Positions 9,436-21,600 of a DNA stretch of 64,000 nucleotides are shown one piece after another. The stretch comes from Agelas oroides (Eukaryota; Porifera; Demospongiae; Agelasida; Agelasidae). The notes under the pieces are model-generated. The model was given only the letters and a program-made list of their open reading frames with translations. It was not told the DNA's origin and did not search any database. The stretch is taken from positions 6,562,429 through 6,626,428 of the forward strand of contig OX422203.1 of NCBI GenBank assembly GCA_949130485.1, read 5' to 3'. A program made the position numbers and the translations under genes. Every line of letters begins with the position of its first letter. Within the stretch, counting starts at the first letter, position 1.

Positions 9436-12400
9436 ATGGCGGCGATGATGCAGAAAGAGCAGAGTTCGAGCGGTAGTTCCCCGTACACTGAGCTAACAGA
9501 TGAGAGCGGATCGGAAGTGGAGATGTCGAAAGGCACCAGGCGCGTACTCTACGCTCTCAAGTTTTTTATTGGGATGCTACTGTTTGTTTTCGTTCTTGCC
9601 TGCAGCATGTTCAGCAAGCTTACCCTCGTCAGTATCACTGACCAGCTACGCAACGTCACTTGGAATATTACGGCTTCTGGAACTCTAGTTCCCGATGAAA
9701 TCGCCAACCGCAGCCGTGCGACCCGCCTCTACTGGCAACTATTCTTCATTATGGTCCTCCCGAACGTGCTTACCTTCGCCCGGTCCTTCGTGTTTGGTGT
9801 GTTTGGAAAGACAACAAAGTCCTTCCCCTGGCCAATGCCCAGCGGAATACTGCTGGTATGTCTGTGAATAACGTAAAACTATGCTGCATGCTTTGATCAT
9901 ACACTGAGCTAAGTGCGTAATTATATGCATGGTTTCATTTCATGCATGGCCATGCATAGAAACAATATTGTTTACATTCGTCTGTATCAGCTACCGTAAT
10001 GTGAATGAGCAATATTCTGTAATCTGCACTGTTTTTCAATCAATCAGATGCTGATCATGATTACACTTTTTTTGCACTGGTATGAGTGCAAGGTTATTAA
10101 ATAAAAACACTTGGCTTTGCCTTGTAAAATTACTAACCTAGACTCATGCACGAATCCATGTGAGGCTATATAAGCCATTGTGAACTATATCCTCATGCAC
10201 ACAGGCTACATAATTGGTCCACCCCCCACATTTGAGTATTAGCTCATTCGATTCATCTGTTGACATAACAAACATTTCAAAGCAACACCCACTCTGTGAA
10301 TGAAAATGGTACGATCTTTGCATTATAGATTCATAGAAAAGAGCTGATAGCTACACTCAACACAGTTCATATGGCAAATGTGAGGGTGGTTTGCAAGGTT
10401 TCACAAGAATTCACGTTTTCTGGTAGCCATGCTACCGTCATTATTCGAATAGAACGCTAGGAAATTAAATAATTTCAAATGTGGCTTCCGCTAGATTAGA
10501 TTAAAAAAACTTCCAGGAACCTAATTTCTTCCGCTGGATTAGATCTACCGCTGTAATGGAAGCACATTTTCCAAGAAAAGCACTAGCCACGCCGGAGGCT
10601 TCTTCGCCCCAGGTAGTGTTCTTGCAGTACTAAATTACCATAGGTTTTCCCAGAAGTGTATAGGCTCCGGGAAATTCGATCGTCTGAGCATTGCGCTGTC
10701 TGGCAGCGACCATTGTCCGTTCTTGTTTTGATAAGAGCAAGGTCTGGGTGCTGACTACAACGCCTCTGCAGTCACTTCAGAAGTGTTGTTTTGATAAGAA
10801 CGCTTCCTGGTGCACTAAACAGACTCATTTTGTCCGTGACTTCGCTGTTTTGCTTCGTGGTGTTTACTACTACAAGCTAGCCGGCTCTTCCGCTAAATTG
10901 GATTCACTCGAAAATAATTAGTGCAGCTACTGTCCGCATAGTTAGATTAACAAAAATTGCAAAAAAAAAAAAAAAATTGAATTTCTTCCGCTAGATTGGA
11001 TCTACCGTTCTATTCGAATAATCACGGTATTTCCTGGAACTGTTGACCTTTTCTTCTGTAGTCTAAGCCTGAAGCACACCCCTTCTCTGCATGGTACAAA
11101 CAAACTGTCTGAATAAATTATAAGAGTACTTCATTGCATTATGGTGATGGTCTTTCACCCAGTCCATTACTCCGTTTTTAGTATGGTAAAGCTCATGGTG
11201 TGTTGACACACCTGGGCAGCCTTGTACCCAGCCTCATTTACTCTTTAAGTGCATAAGAGAAAGAACCTTGGTATGAGGCTAGTATACCCGGCACCTGAAA
11301 ACCAATCTTAAAATGGTCTTTCATCTGAATTTTGACAGTGACGTTGTGACCGCCTGAGATATCACTTGCTTGGGGCCTTGCATGCATGCAGGCCAATAGA
11401 CAAATGTGCCATGCCTCAAAACATTTGCTTAACACCCAGGATGTCGCTGCACATGTTGCATCTTACTAGGCCTTTCATTACTGCAAGCAACAGCAGCTGG
11501 GCCTAGTTATATACTGCCAAAAATATTCAGTCAACCTCCGAGTGGTTACTCATGTTTCAGGGTTAATTAAGCTGGTGAGTAGTATAATGAGAATTTACTA
11601 ACATAATGCAGTCCCCTAAGCTTTACTCAAAGAGCTTGGGCAGACACTTGTCTGTAAGATACATGGCAAAAAAATGTATGCAATGTGTATTGGTTATATA
11701 ATATGCAGGTTAGAAGAAACACTGGGCGTTTAATCTAAATGCATCAATACTGCCAACCAGGATGGTCATTTGTAACATGCAAGCTTTTTATTTCCTCTAC
11801 AGGGACTGATTTTCTCTGCTGTGGAAGTGCTGGCTATTAGCGTTTTTGTTTTCCTTGTGCTGAGTTATCTTTCACCCGATGTTTCCATCCTCCTCCTGAA
11901 TGGAGTGTTTGTTGTACAAATCATCATCGACAGTTTTCACACTCCTTGCAGACCCAACCATGACAGTGAACCTCATAGACGCATCACGTCAAAGAAGCTG
12001 AACAAGATCTTGGGAATAGTTAGGGTGATTTTTGAGAGTAAAACCACCAAGCTGCTTGCACTTGGCCTTCAGCTGACAGGGATTGTTGGCCTCACTATCT
12101 ACCTGGGCATTAGTTTGTATGATGGATATGTGAACACTCTCCGACCTGTAATTGCATTTCCATTGGTTCTTATCGTAATGTCGCTCATCTGGAGCAATTG
12201 TAGTCAGAAGCTGTTGGCCAAGGCTAAAATGAAGGCAGGCACGTTTCACTCAGCAAGATACAAGTCGAGTAAGTTGGCTGACTAGTACCTGTATCTAAAT
12301 ACTTATATACCCCCGGTAGCTAGCTAAACTGAAAAAACATGTGCAATTGTTTTTCACTACTCATTAGTTTGAAAACAGTTGACTGTGATCTTGATCAAAT

Positions 12401-15400
12401 CCTTAACATATAGATCATTAGCTTTGAAACTCCGCACAAATTCCACCCTATAGCTACATCTCAGATGGTCATTTACCTATGGTGAAATGCCACAGATATG
12501 TGGCTGCCTTTGTACGGCAAAAAGTCAATTGTGCTAGTTTATCACCAAGTTCCGGTGGACTAGTAGCCAGCTATCTCATATCTGGATGCCATTGACATCA
12601 AATCACTAACTCTTTTCAGTGATCCTATCACTATATTGTGTGTGATCAGCATTGTAACTACAAGGTAGCCTCGTACCCAGGCTCCTCCCTTTTTGCAGGG
12701 GAGGAGCCTGGGTACAAGGCTAACTACAAGGGTAGTTACAAGGGGTGGTCACTCCCATAGGCGCTGTAGTCATAGCTGCAACCGGGGTCAAAAATTTTGA
12801 CCATCGTTTTTGTTGCTTGACCGCTTGACCACACCGCAAACGGGACCTTGACCGTTTGACCGCACACACATGACTACACTATGTGCAATACGCATGCACA
12901 AAACGTAAACATCTTGACCACTGTTACCAAGTTTGAAAATTGTCCTTGACCGCTTGACCGACACCAAAAACAACCCTTGACCCCCTTGACCGCTTCTTGA
13001 CCCCGGTCGCAGCTGTGACTACGGCGCCTATGGGAATGACCACCCCTTGTAGTTATCCTTATATCCTGCCTACTTTCTTGCCACACAAGATGGCAAATGT
13101 GTACAAATGATTTTATGTTGCTGTTTTCTCATCCAGGTTTCATCAACTCTGGCTTCAAGGTGCTTCTCTACCCCTTTATTTCATACCTTGTTTTCAGGTT
13201 CCTTACCTCCCACCATATTGACCCATGGTGCTTGCAAAATAGCTGCGACCTCAACTTGGACTGGAAGGATGAAGATGTAAGATTCGTTGTCCAAATTCTG
13301 ACAACCTTCTTTGCCTATCTCTTTGTCTGGATATCCTGTACGATGACTCTTCACTGGTCCGGTCTAGCACTCCCTCTTATCCTGTCCACTCCTTTCTCAC
13401 TAGCTTGGTACTACACACAATTTGAGATCTCAGCGATTTATCAGGGCTACTTTCCACATTACAACCCACAAGATGCCTTCCAGAAAGTCTATCCTGCTGC
13501 ACCACTCATAGTCTCCGCCCTTTGGTTTGGTGAGATACTTGCCATGGGTTACTACCTGTGGACTCGCTCCAACATTGTTCTTGCGAGGGACACAGATATG
13601 TTTCTCATTCCCTACTATGATGGAGTATTTCTTGAGCAGCAGATAATGCTCAACAGGCAGACGACAAAAGGTAAGATTAGTCAAATGGCATACCGACTGC
13701 AATATGGCCCATCAGTAGTACAAAGGCCTGCCAGGACTATCTTCATCTGTTCCACAATGTACCGTGAGAACCACATTGAAATGAGTCAGATGCTGACTTC
13801 TATCTATCGTGTCGCACACTACTTTGAAAGACAACGAGATGAGAACCCAGACTTTGCAGACAAATTTGAGTCCCACATCTTCTTTGATGGTTCCATCAAT
13901 GGCACCCAGCTTACACAGTTTGCTCTCCAGCTTGTCTCCCTTTTAGAGGATGTGATAAAAGTGAAGTTGGCGAAGTGCAGGAAGGAAGAGACTCCATATG
14001 GGTACCGGTTGACGTGGTTTCTGTGCAACAATGGAATGCCTTTCACTATCCACATGAAAGATAACCTAAAGGTGAAAAACAAAAAACGCTGGAGCCAGGT
14101 CATGTACATGAACTACGTTATAAACTACCGAATCAAACAAGATGACCTTGAGCCTGAGAACACATTCATCCTCACAACTGATGCTGACATTGACTTCACG
14201 GCAGAATCAGCCATTGTTCTACTGGATAATCTTGCCTCAAATCCAAAGGTAGGTGCGGTTTGTGCAAGAACACATCCAAAAGGTTCCGGACCACTGTACT
14301 GGTATCAGATCTTTGACTATGCCATTGGCCACTGGTTTCAAAAGCCCGCTGAGCACATTCTAGGCTGCGTCCTCTGCTGTCCAGGCTGTTTCAGTGTCTT
14401 CCGCTGTAGTGCCTTGAAGGATGCCATCGAAGAATACTCATCCAGCGTGACTAGTGCCTCTGAGTTTCTTACAAAAGATATGGGTGAGGATCGTTGGCTC
14501 TGTACACTTCTAATCCAGAAGGGGTGGAGGCTTGACTACTGTGCCATTTCAAAAAACTACACATATTGCCCAGAGGGGTTTGATGAATTTTTCAAGCAGC
14601 GTCGTCGCTGGATTCCTTCCACTGTAGCAAACCTGTCCCTGTTGATCTCAGAGGCAGGTAGTATCACTCGTGGAAACGATACTGTCTCCATCCTCTTCAT
14701 CCTCTTTCAAGCTATCTTCCTTTTCTCAACAGCAATTTCCCCCGCTACTGTGATTCTTGTGATTGCATCTGGGCTACATTCGGCTTACAAACTCTCAGAT
14801 GAGGTCACAATAGCTATAATAGTCATCCTCATCCTAGTGAGTGTGATCTATGGGATTATATGTATCTACACTTCCCAGAAAACCCAACTTGATGTTGCCA
14901 AACTGCTAACCTTCATATTTGCAGTAATTATGGCAGTAGTAGTTGCCGGAATCTTCAAAGATCTCGTCAGCGACATATTTCCTGAACCAAAGTTGACATT
15001 CTTGCAAGCACCTGATTGTTCTAGATTTTTACAACCTATACAACCTGGTCCCACTATCAGCAAGACAGATCCAATTGCAACTACCTCTACACCTACCACC
15101 ACTGCCTTTACGTCTGCTGCAACTGTCTCCACATTCAATCCCACTGTCTTTACACCTGATGCAGAAGGTTATGAAAACTGTGTGAAGGCAGCTAGATATT
15201 TAGGATCCCTGCCAAACACAACAGTAAACCCTAGTTTCAGGCTACCTGTCAGCACAACCACAATCTACCTGGGTGCCTTTGCTTTCACATTTATTGCAGC
15301 TGCTGTCCTTCATCTTCCGGAGTGGGCTTGCCTACTACATGTCATATGGTACCTTCTTGCCCTTCCATCCGGCTACCTCCTTCTCCTGATTTACTCAGCC

Positions 15401-17698
15401 GCCAACCTCAACAGCCAGAGCTGGGGTACACGAGAGGCGAAAGGTGGAAGTGGAGGGGCCACAGAAACACTGAAACAATACCTTAGAAAGGCATGGAAGA
15501 AGACCTCATTGTACTTCACACGCTGCTGTGGAGATAGGAAGGAAGAAGAGGAGAAGGAGGAGAAGAATGAGAAGAAAGAGGAGGAGAAGGAGCTCCCACA
15601 TGTTCCTGAGAGCATAGGGATCTCTCCAGCTAGTAAGTAGCAATTGCATATTGGTAAGAGTGAGGGAGAAGAGGGACAGGTGGCATGCTACAGGATGGCT
15701 CACACTGAAGCTTAGCATGATTGTACGTTTCATGTCCATTAGAAAATTCCATGGAAACATGATCCTGTAAGAGACTCAGATTACATGTATCAAACCTCAG
15801 CATAGCATGAGCCATCACTTCCACAGAAGAAGGTTATTGGCTTTCACTGAAATAATGTACATGCTCTGTTCCTCTGTGTACAGCCCCATCAGCTCCATGC
15901 ACTGTGTCTGTACAACACAATCCAATGGATCCAGAGACAGAGCAGTGGCTGAAAGAACTGAAGTGTGAGGTCAGGACAGTTCAGCTAAAATAGCCTCTTT
16001 TGACCAGAGATCTAGAAATGTGTATGGGTTACTTGCACTACATTGTTTGTTGTGTTATGTAGCTTCATAGCTCATGTGTTTGATTGTGTGTAGCTCTGCG
16101 CTGATGAAATGAAATAGCTCATGTGGTCTAGTTCAAAATTCTTCCTAACCTTAGAGCTCTTTGCTCCATCATATATATATTGCAGCGTTATGCCAAGAAC
16201 TTTGAAGACCATGGTTATGTCAACAAGCATTTCATCTCTTCCATGAAGAGTGAGGTACGTTATACAAGAACTAGGCCTGTAGATCTGACTTTCAAGCCAG
16301 TGATACATATTATGTTAGTTGATATGTAGGATTTGATCCTTGAGTTGTGGCTGGGCAGTGATTAAAGCCAGTATGCTCTTATGCTCTTGACATGCATAGC
16401 ACTTCCGTGCATGTCAATTCTGATACTGCAATCATACACTATGTAAACTCTATCCATATTTCACTCTGTTGCATACTTCCACCAGGATTTTGAGGCCATT
16501 GGTATAGACAAGAGGGGATTCAAGCTACGATTGGAGAAAGCAGCAAAGAAACTCCCTTCTCTGCCCATAGAAACTTCTATTCCAGTAAGTTGTGTCCCCC
16601 TAATTGGATGTGGCACATGGACATGTATTTTGGGGAACAACTTCAGAATAATATAAGTTTTTGGAGAAAAGTTTGTCAGTTTGTTGCCTCATCCTTCTGC
16701 AGGATAGTGTGAAGGATTGGCTTTGTGAGTTAGAAATGGAGGAGTATACTGAACTCTTCCACGCTGAAGGATACGAAACCAAAGAAGATGTGGAAAATCT
16801 CAAGGACCTCACATCTGATGAGTTGAAGGCAATTGGTATCCGCAAAAGAGGTATATACAGCTTTATATTTGGTTTACTTATTACAGCTCTTTAAGTGCTC
16901 TTTTTGTGCTGCTTATGGGAACAGGAGGCATGAAACTTGGTGTTTGTCTTTGTTTCCCTCTGCAGCTCATCTCCAGAGGCTGCAAAGTGCCCTGAAAAGA
17001 TTGTTCTATCCGTCTCAAGGTGTGCATTTAATTTGAAATGCATATATAAGCTGGCATGTTGTACCGTGACTATACATCTATACCAAGGACCACAGTGGAC
17101 TGAAAGTACATTGATTGTATACATTAGTGTTTAGTACTACATACATACACTGATTAAAGGAAGTGGCTAAATTCAGTGTCAGTTAACACAGTAGTGAAGA
17201 TTACATACACACACACACATGTGCACATGCAATCATACAGTTGAACTCCAGATTCGCCGCGCCAAGGCAAAAATTGAAAATGTTCCACTAGGAGGAGGTC
17301 CAGATGACAGAGAAAAACAATTCTGGGAGACATTAATCAACCGCAAGTTGAAACCAGCAACAGTCCGTTTCACGCCGATTGCTGACCTCAAGGCCAATCT
17401 GAAAAGCCTCCGCAACTCAGTGTTAGCCATTCTGCTACTAGTCAACCTCATGTGGATCATCCTACTGTACACACTTGAGTTCTCCCAGTTGATTGATTAT
17501 GGGTTGGAGTCACGAGCCTTCCAGACACTCTTCCTTGCTATATATGGCATTATCATTGTCGTCCAGTTCATCACACTACTATGCCACCGAGCAGTCACCT
17601 TGGTGCATTACCTGGGACGTACACAGCCTACCGAAATCATTGGGCATGAGAACCAAGAGGCCCTAGTTGTTACTCTAGCTAGAGATTATACTGTTTGA
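9436..17698 (+). CDS. CHS: chitin synthase, nine exons, with two SAM domains
   Basis: Polymerises GlcNAc from UDP-GlcNAc into chitin at the plasma membrane (GT2 family). Exons: 9436-9855, 11803-12268, 13137-15632, 15884-15969, 16186-16254, 16486-16584, 16703-16850, 16966-17019, 17241-17698. All junctions keep phase and give about 1431 aa. Several N-terminal membrane helices precede the catalytic block in exon 3. Motifs: CSTMYREN, TTDADIDF (Asp644, Asp646), GEDRWL (746-749), QRRRW (783-787) and SWGTRE (from 1057), as in animal-type enzymes. A Thr-rich linker lies between TM segments at about 935-985. Exon 3 ends in a Lys/Glu-rich tail. Without splicing it would stop at 15638-15640, but a GTAAG donor lies just before and the next exons continue in phase into SAM domains and a final two-helix membrane segment. 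Confidence 0.93.
9856..11802 (+). other. intron 1 of chitin synthase
   Basis: A 1947-bp intron (donor gtatgt, acceptor ctctacag). It carries a 597-bp transposon at 10433-11029. Nothing else coding is seen. Confidence 0.75.
10433..11029. mobile_element. 597-bp non-autonomous DNA transposon, 24-bp inverted ends
   Basis: The left end taccgtcattattcgaatag and the right end ctattcgaataatcacggta are complementary over about 24 bp with one mismatch, and each includes an outer TA. Sub-terminal 'cttccgctaga' blocks are repeated (10487, 10528, 10985). An internal poly-A run lies at about 10961-10975. It has no transposase. It probably belongs to a TA-targeting (Tc1/mariner-like) family. Confidence 0.75.
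12666..12722. mobile_element. TAGCCTCGT-family miniature palindrome
   Basis: 57-bp hairpin: tagcctcgtacccaggctcc, short T-rich loop, then ggagcctgggtacaaggcta. It lies in intron 2 of chitin synthase, directly next to another inverted-repeat element. Confidence 0.65.
12732..13055. mobile_element. foldback/MITE element in chitin synthase intron 2
   Basis: The terminal segment acaaggggtggtcactccc... is complementary to ...gggaatgaccaccccttgt over about 60 bp, through gcgctgtagtcatagctgc and ccggggtcaa. The interior has reiterated 'ttgaccg' motifs. The element is non-coding and ends about 80 bp before exon 3. Confidence 0.7.
15884..17019 (+). CDS. CHS: SAM-domain exons of chitin synthase (exons 4-8)
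   Basis: Exons 4-6 encode a first SAM domain, about residues 1143-1205 (MDPETEQWLKEL ... YAKNFEDHGYV ... DFEAIGIDKRGFKLRL). Exon 7 encodes a second, about 1213-1262 (DSVKDWLCELEMEEY ... LTSDELKAIGIRKRG), with exon 8 completing its last helix (AHLQRLQSAL). Both show the helix-5 signature 'aIGI.krg'. SAM domains form head-to-tail polymers or bind other SAM proteins, so they could cluster the synthase in the membrane. Two different exon structures (three exons against two) argue against a very recent duplication. Confidence 0.88.
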
Positions 17699-17877
17699 GA
17701 GCAAGAGAGAGTAAGTAACATGACTTACTAGCTTGCTGTAGTTTAGCTGTAGTTGCTTATGTAGCCTCAAGATCCAGTGTAGTTGGATGTAGTAGTTTGT
17801 TGGGCCAGAGTCCCACACAAACAAGTTAGCATTAGTAGTCATAAATATACATACCATGGAATGATACCTACAATAGC

Positions 17878-17883
17878 AATAAA
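17878..17883 (+). terminator. poly(A) signal of chitin synthase
   Basis: AATAAA lies 180 bp after the stop codon, the first canonical signal downstream. Confidence 0.55.
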
Positions 17884-18279
17884 GTAGTGAATTTTTACTG
17901 TAGTTTGATTTATACTGCTGAGCAATATAGTTGTACTAGTTTGTTATGGTGTGATGAAAACACTATTCTTTAACTACACAAGTACTTCATCTGTTGTTCA
18001 CTGCCAGGTATTATGAAACATTATTGCAGTAGTACGTTGCTGCAAAGTATTGACAGCTACAGCAAAATGTGTGCGCATTCTTTACTTTGTCAGATATGTA
18101 GCCCAAATTCAGAAGCGCATTGTTCTTTTCTCAAAGCTCCTGACACAACTGTTGTGCTATTGTCATAATGTAGTCCTCAGTCCGCACTTGATAGCTAACA
18201 TCCCCTCAGAAGTGGAACGACAAGTGTTGAACTAGAGAAGCTTTTTTGGTTTTTCTTCCTCCCTCCCCTTGGCTCAGTG

Positions 18280-18547
18280 TCCTGACCACACTCTCTCATG
18301 AGGAAAAGGGTCTGGTGACTATTGAGCGCTTCCTTGGTTGTGTCGAGTCAGCAATCTTGAATTTTGAATAAGTGGAATGATTATGACTTAGTGCAATTTC
18401 ATTGGCTAGCGTCAACGCTTGTATGATGTTGCGCTATTTCATTGCCTTGTTCAGAATCAAGACTGCTGATTTGGCACAACCAAGAAAGCGCTCAATGGTC
18501 ACCAGACCCTTTTCCTCGTGAGAAGGTGGGGTCTGGGCACGAGACTA
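18280..18547. mobile_element. palindromic MITE between CHS and BTBD9-like genes
   Basis: The left arm aggaaaagggtctggtgac ... gcgcttccttggttgtg pairs with the right arm cacaaccaagaaagcgctca ... ccagacccttttcct. The element is flanked by a direct repeat of about 24 bp, ccctccccttggctcagt(g/a)t at about 18260 and 18549. That is unusually long for a target duplication and may instead be part of a larger duplicated host sequence. Confidence 0.65.
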
Positions 18548-18697
18548 CCCTCCCCTTGGCTCAGTATCCTGATGAACTGGGGTAATTCAGCTGCATAATC
18601 ATTTGCAATTTTTGGATATAAATACTACCAACACAGTAACATGTAACATCTAGCACAAAATATATGTACCAGTATCTGTAACAAACCATGATTGCAG

Positions 18698-21600
18698 TTA
18701 GTACTCTGTAGATACATCTATAGCCTGGCAGGTGAGCTCATCCACACTGACTACTGGTGTCTGCTGTTGTGCCTCCAGCCGTGCTGGTTGTGTTGGTTGT
18801 GTTCCATACACCGGCTCTTGTCGCCCAAGTCGTAATGATTGTGGTGATGGAAATATTTGCCCTCCAAAACGTGATTGTGGTGATGGCAGCTGTGTTGTTG
18901 AGGTTAAGTGCACAATTGATGCTGGTAATAAAGTCGTCACTTGTCCAGTAGGCTGTACTGGCACTCCTGCGCCTGATGGGTTTGTAGCCAGCTTTATTCC
19001 CTGGTGAGGATGCAAGTTGAAAATTCCCCGTCATAAGCTATAATGGCTGATGTAGGCTATAGAATGTAATCGTGTTGAAAGTGCATGCACTATGAATTTA
19101 TGCAATATCATGCTGTCTAAATTATACTGTATTTGTATCATACCTGCATCTTTGCTTCTGTTTTTGCAACCACCATAACGTAGCTCACCACCCTCTCAGG
19201 AAACTTCACTGTAATCTCAGTGCTACAGAAACACACAAGTGGTCAAATTCATTACATGACTGATCATAACTGCTGCAGTATGAATGCAGACACCAAGCTG
19301 TGTGGTTTTCATATATGTCCGTATTATAGTAGCTGACAATTTACGTATAGAGAACTGGCGCGTAACAATTCTGTAATATAAATGTCTGCCACCTTCATGG
19401 GGATAAATGGTCCCGTAAGTATACTTACGGGACCATTTATAGGCGCTGTATACAGGGTTAAACTACTTACCCAAACTGTTTATTTTTCAGTTCCGTGAGC
19501 TTTTCAAAGCTGTCTTCCTCCTTCTGTGTGCTCACTTGCACAGTGACGTCTCCCAATGTGGACTGTAGATGACGCACCTTGAACCTATAAACAGCCATAC
19601 GCAGTGCATCACTTTACCACTATTACTGTGCAGCTGGTAAAAATTATTAGTGGTGATGGTCCTCTACCAATTCAAATTCAACAAATTCAAAATTCAAAAT
19701 TCAAACACAATTCAGGATCAAAATTTTCACAGCTAGATTATCTCAATCTAAGTGAGAACACTCATCGAATTTCTCGGCTTATTTCGATGTACACAAATTA
19801 CTTAGTATTTTGTGTGTACGTACCTCAGTTGGGATATGGAGTAAGGCTGGAAGAAGGTTACCAGACACGCAGGCTGACCATCCTTTCTACTGTACTCAGA
19901 TTGAGTTAATTGGGGTTGAAAAGGAGACAGGGGAGCTACAGAGATACAAAAGGAAAATACATGGAGTAATTGTGAGTGAGATTCAGGTGATGTGTTCATT
20001 TGCAGGTTGTGGGTTGCTTTGTACCACATTTCTCTGCATATAAGGCGGTGAATCTCCTAATTTAGTATGCATGTGTTTTCCTGCTCTTGCTATCATTTGT
20101 GTATGTTAGAATAAAGCATCTCACTTTACTCTATAAAGTGTTTTAAGTAAACACTTGCCTTGTGTGGTACATTACCACCATACTAGGAAATACATCTAGC
20201 CACATGTCAGGGTTGTAGTAATTGAAAAACCAAAAGTAATGACTACGTAATGATTACAGGTTTTAAAACACAGTAATTTGTAATTGTAATTTCACTTCAC
20301 AACAACTGATGTAATTTGTAATGCTGAACAACAGGCATGTAATTGTTTACAGTGGATAGTAAAATACCAATTACAAGTTCAATTACAATACTGGCACACT
20401 CAGCACACTCATGTGCTGTTCAAGACATGTGGCAAGAGCATGCTTTGTCAGCACATTTACATTAAAACCAATTCATTACTACTTCGACCTGTAATTTAAC
20501 ATTGTAATTTGTAATTTTGTCATTTTTCTGTAATTGTAATCATTACTCGTAAGCAATCTTGGTAATTGTAAAATTGCCGATTCAGGCTCAAGTAATTGTA
20601 ATCAATAAAACCATGCCTGAATTCAATTACTACAACCCTGCCACATACTAATGCAGGCCATGTCTCCTCTCCTACGTGGCCTGTGTACAAGGCTAGACAT
20701 ACATCATACTTAAGTTTAACAGTAGCCTCGTACCCAGGCTGTGTACATGCGCAATGGGCAAACAGTCGATACCAGGCCGTTTCTCTTCTCCCACACGGCC
20801 TGGGTACGAGGCTAGTTTAACAGGTCAAGAGCTGGAAGGATCATTGGTTTAGAAGCAGTTGGAAATCTTTCCTTACCATCTCAAAACTATAAATTCCTAC
20901 AAGTATATACACTCTTTGAAAACCTACCAATGACTCCATTTTCTCTGAACTGGAATGGCTTCTGATGCTCAGAGAAGTGGCATGTGAGGAAACGAACAGT
21001 GAAGATTTGCTTCACGTCAGATCGACCAGTCAGCTCAAACTGAATGTACCTACACAGCAGTCACAAATGTAGAACCTATGACCACAATGTTGCATATACA
21101 TGTGCACACTGGTAATTTACTACAGTACACACAGATACTCTACTATACAGAACGTCCAGTATGCCCAAGGGGCTAACTTGAGAGACTATAGAATCTCTCT
21201 GCATTTACTTACCGCACTGCTTGTGTGGGAAAGCAAAGGTTTTGCCTTGCGAAACAGCTAACCCTTGAGTAGTTGAACAGTTGCAGCCATGTGTTTTTAT
21301 CCTTAGAGACCTTGATGGTGTACGAGAAGGACATTTCTTGCGGGGGCAAATCTGGGTAGCCAGTTAACTGGAGCTCATTGAGGAGATAGACATCATTCAG
21401 AGAGATGGTGCACATAGTAGGTAGATTAGTGCCAACTCTACCACCAAGCTGAAATCCAGTGCCACCACCAAGCTGGTGACCAAGTTGTTGAAATCCACCA
21501 AGCTGCAATCCACCAACACCACCAAGCCCCAATCCACCAACACTGACCAGTTGTGCTACTGTCTCTGGCTGAACCACACCCAGTTGAACCACACCCTCTG

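Noticed and set aside
18732-19007. Plus-strand Cys-rich frame opposite the last BTBD9-like exon
   Set aside because: It is the antisense of a splice-supported coding exon and has no start or domain of its own.
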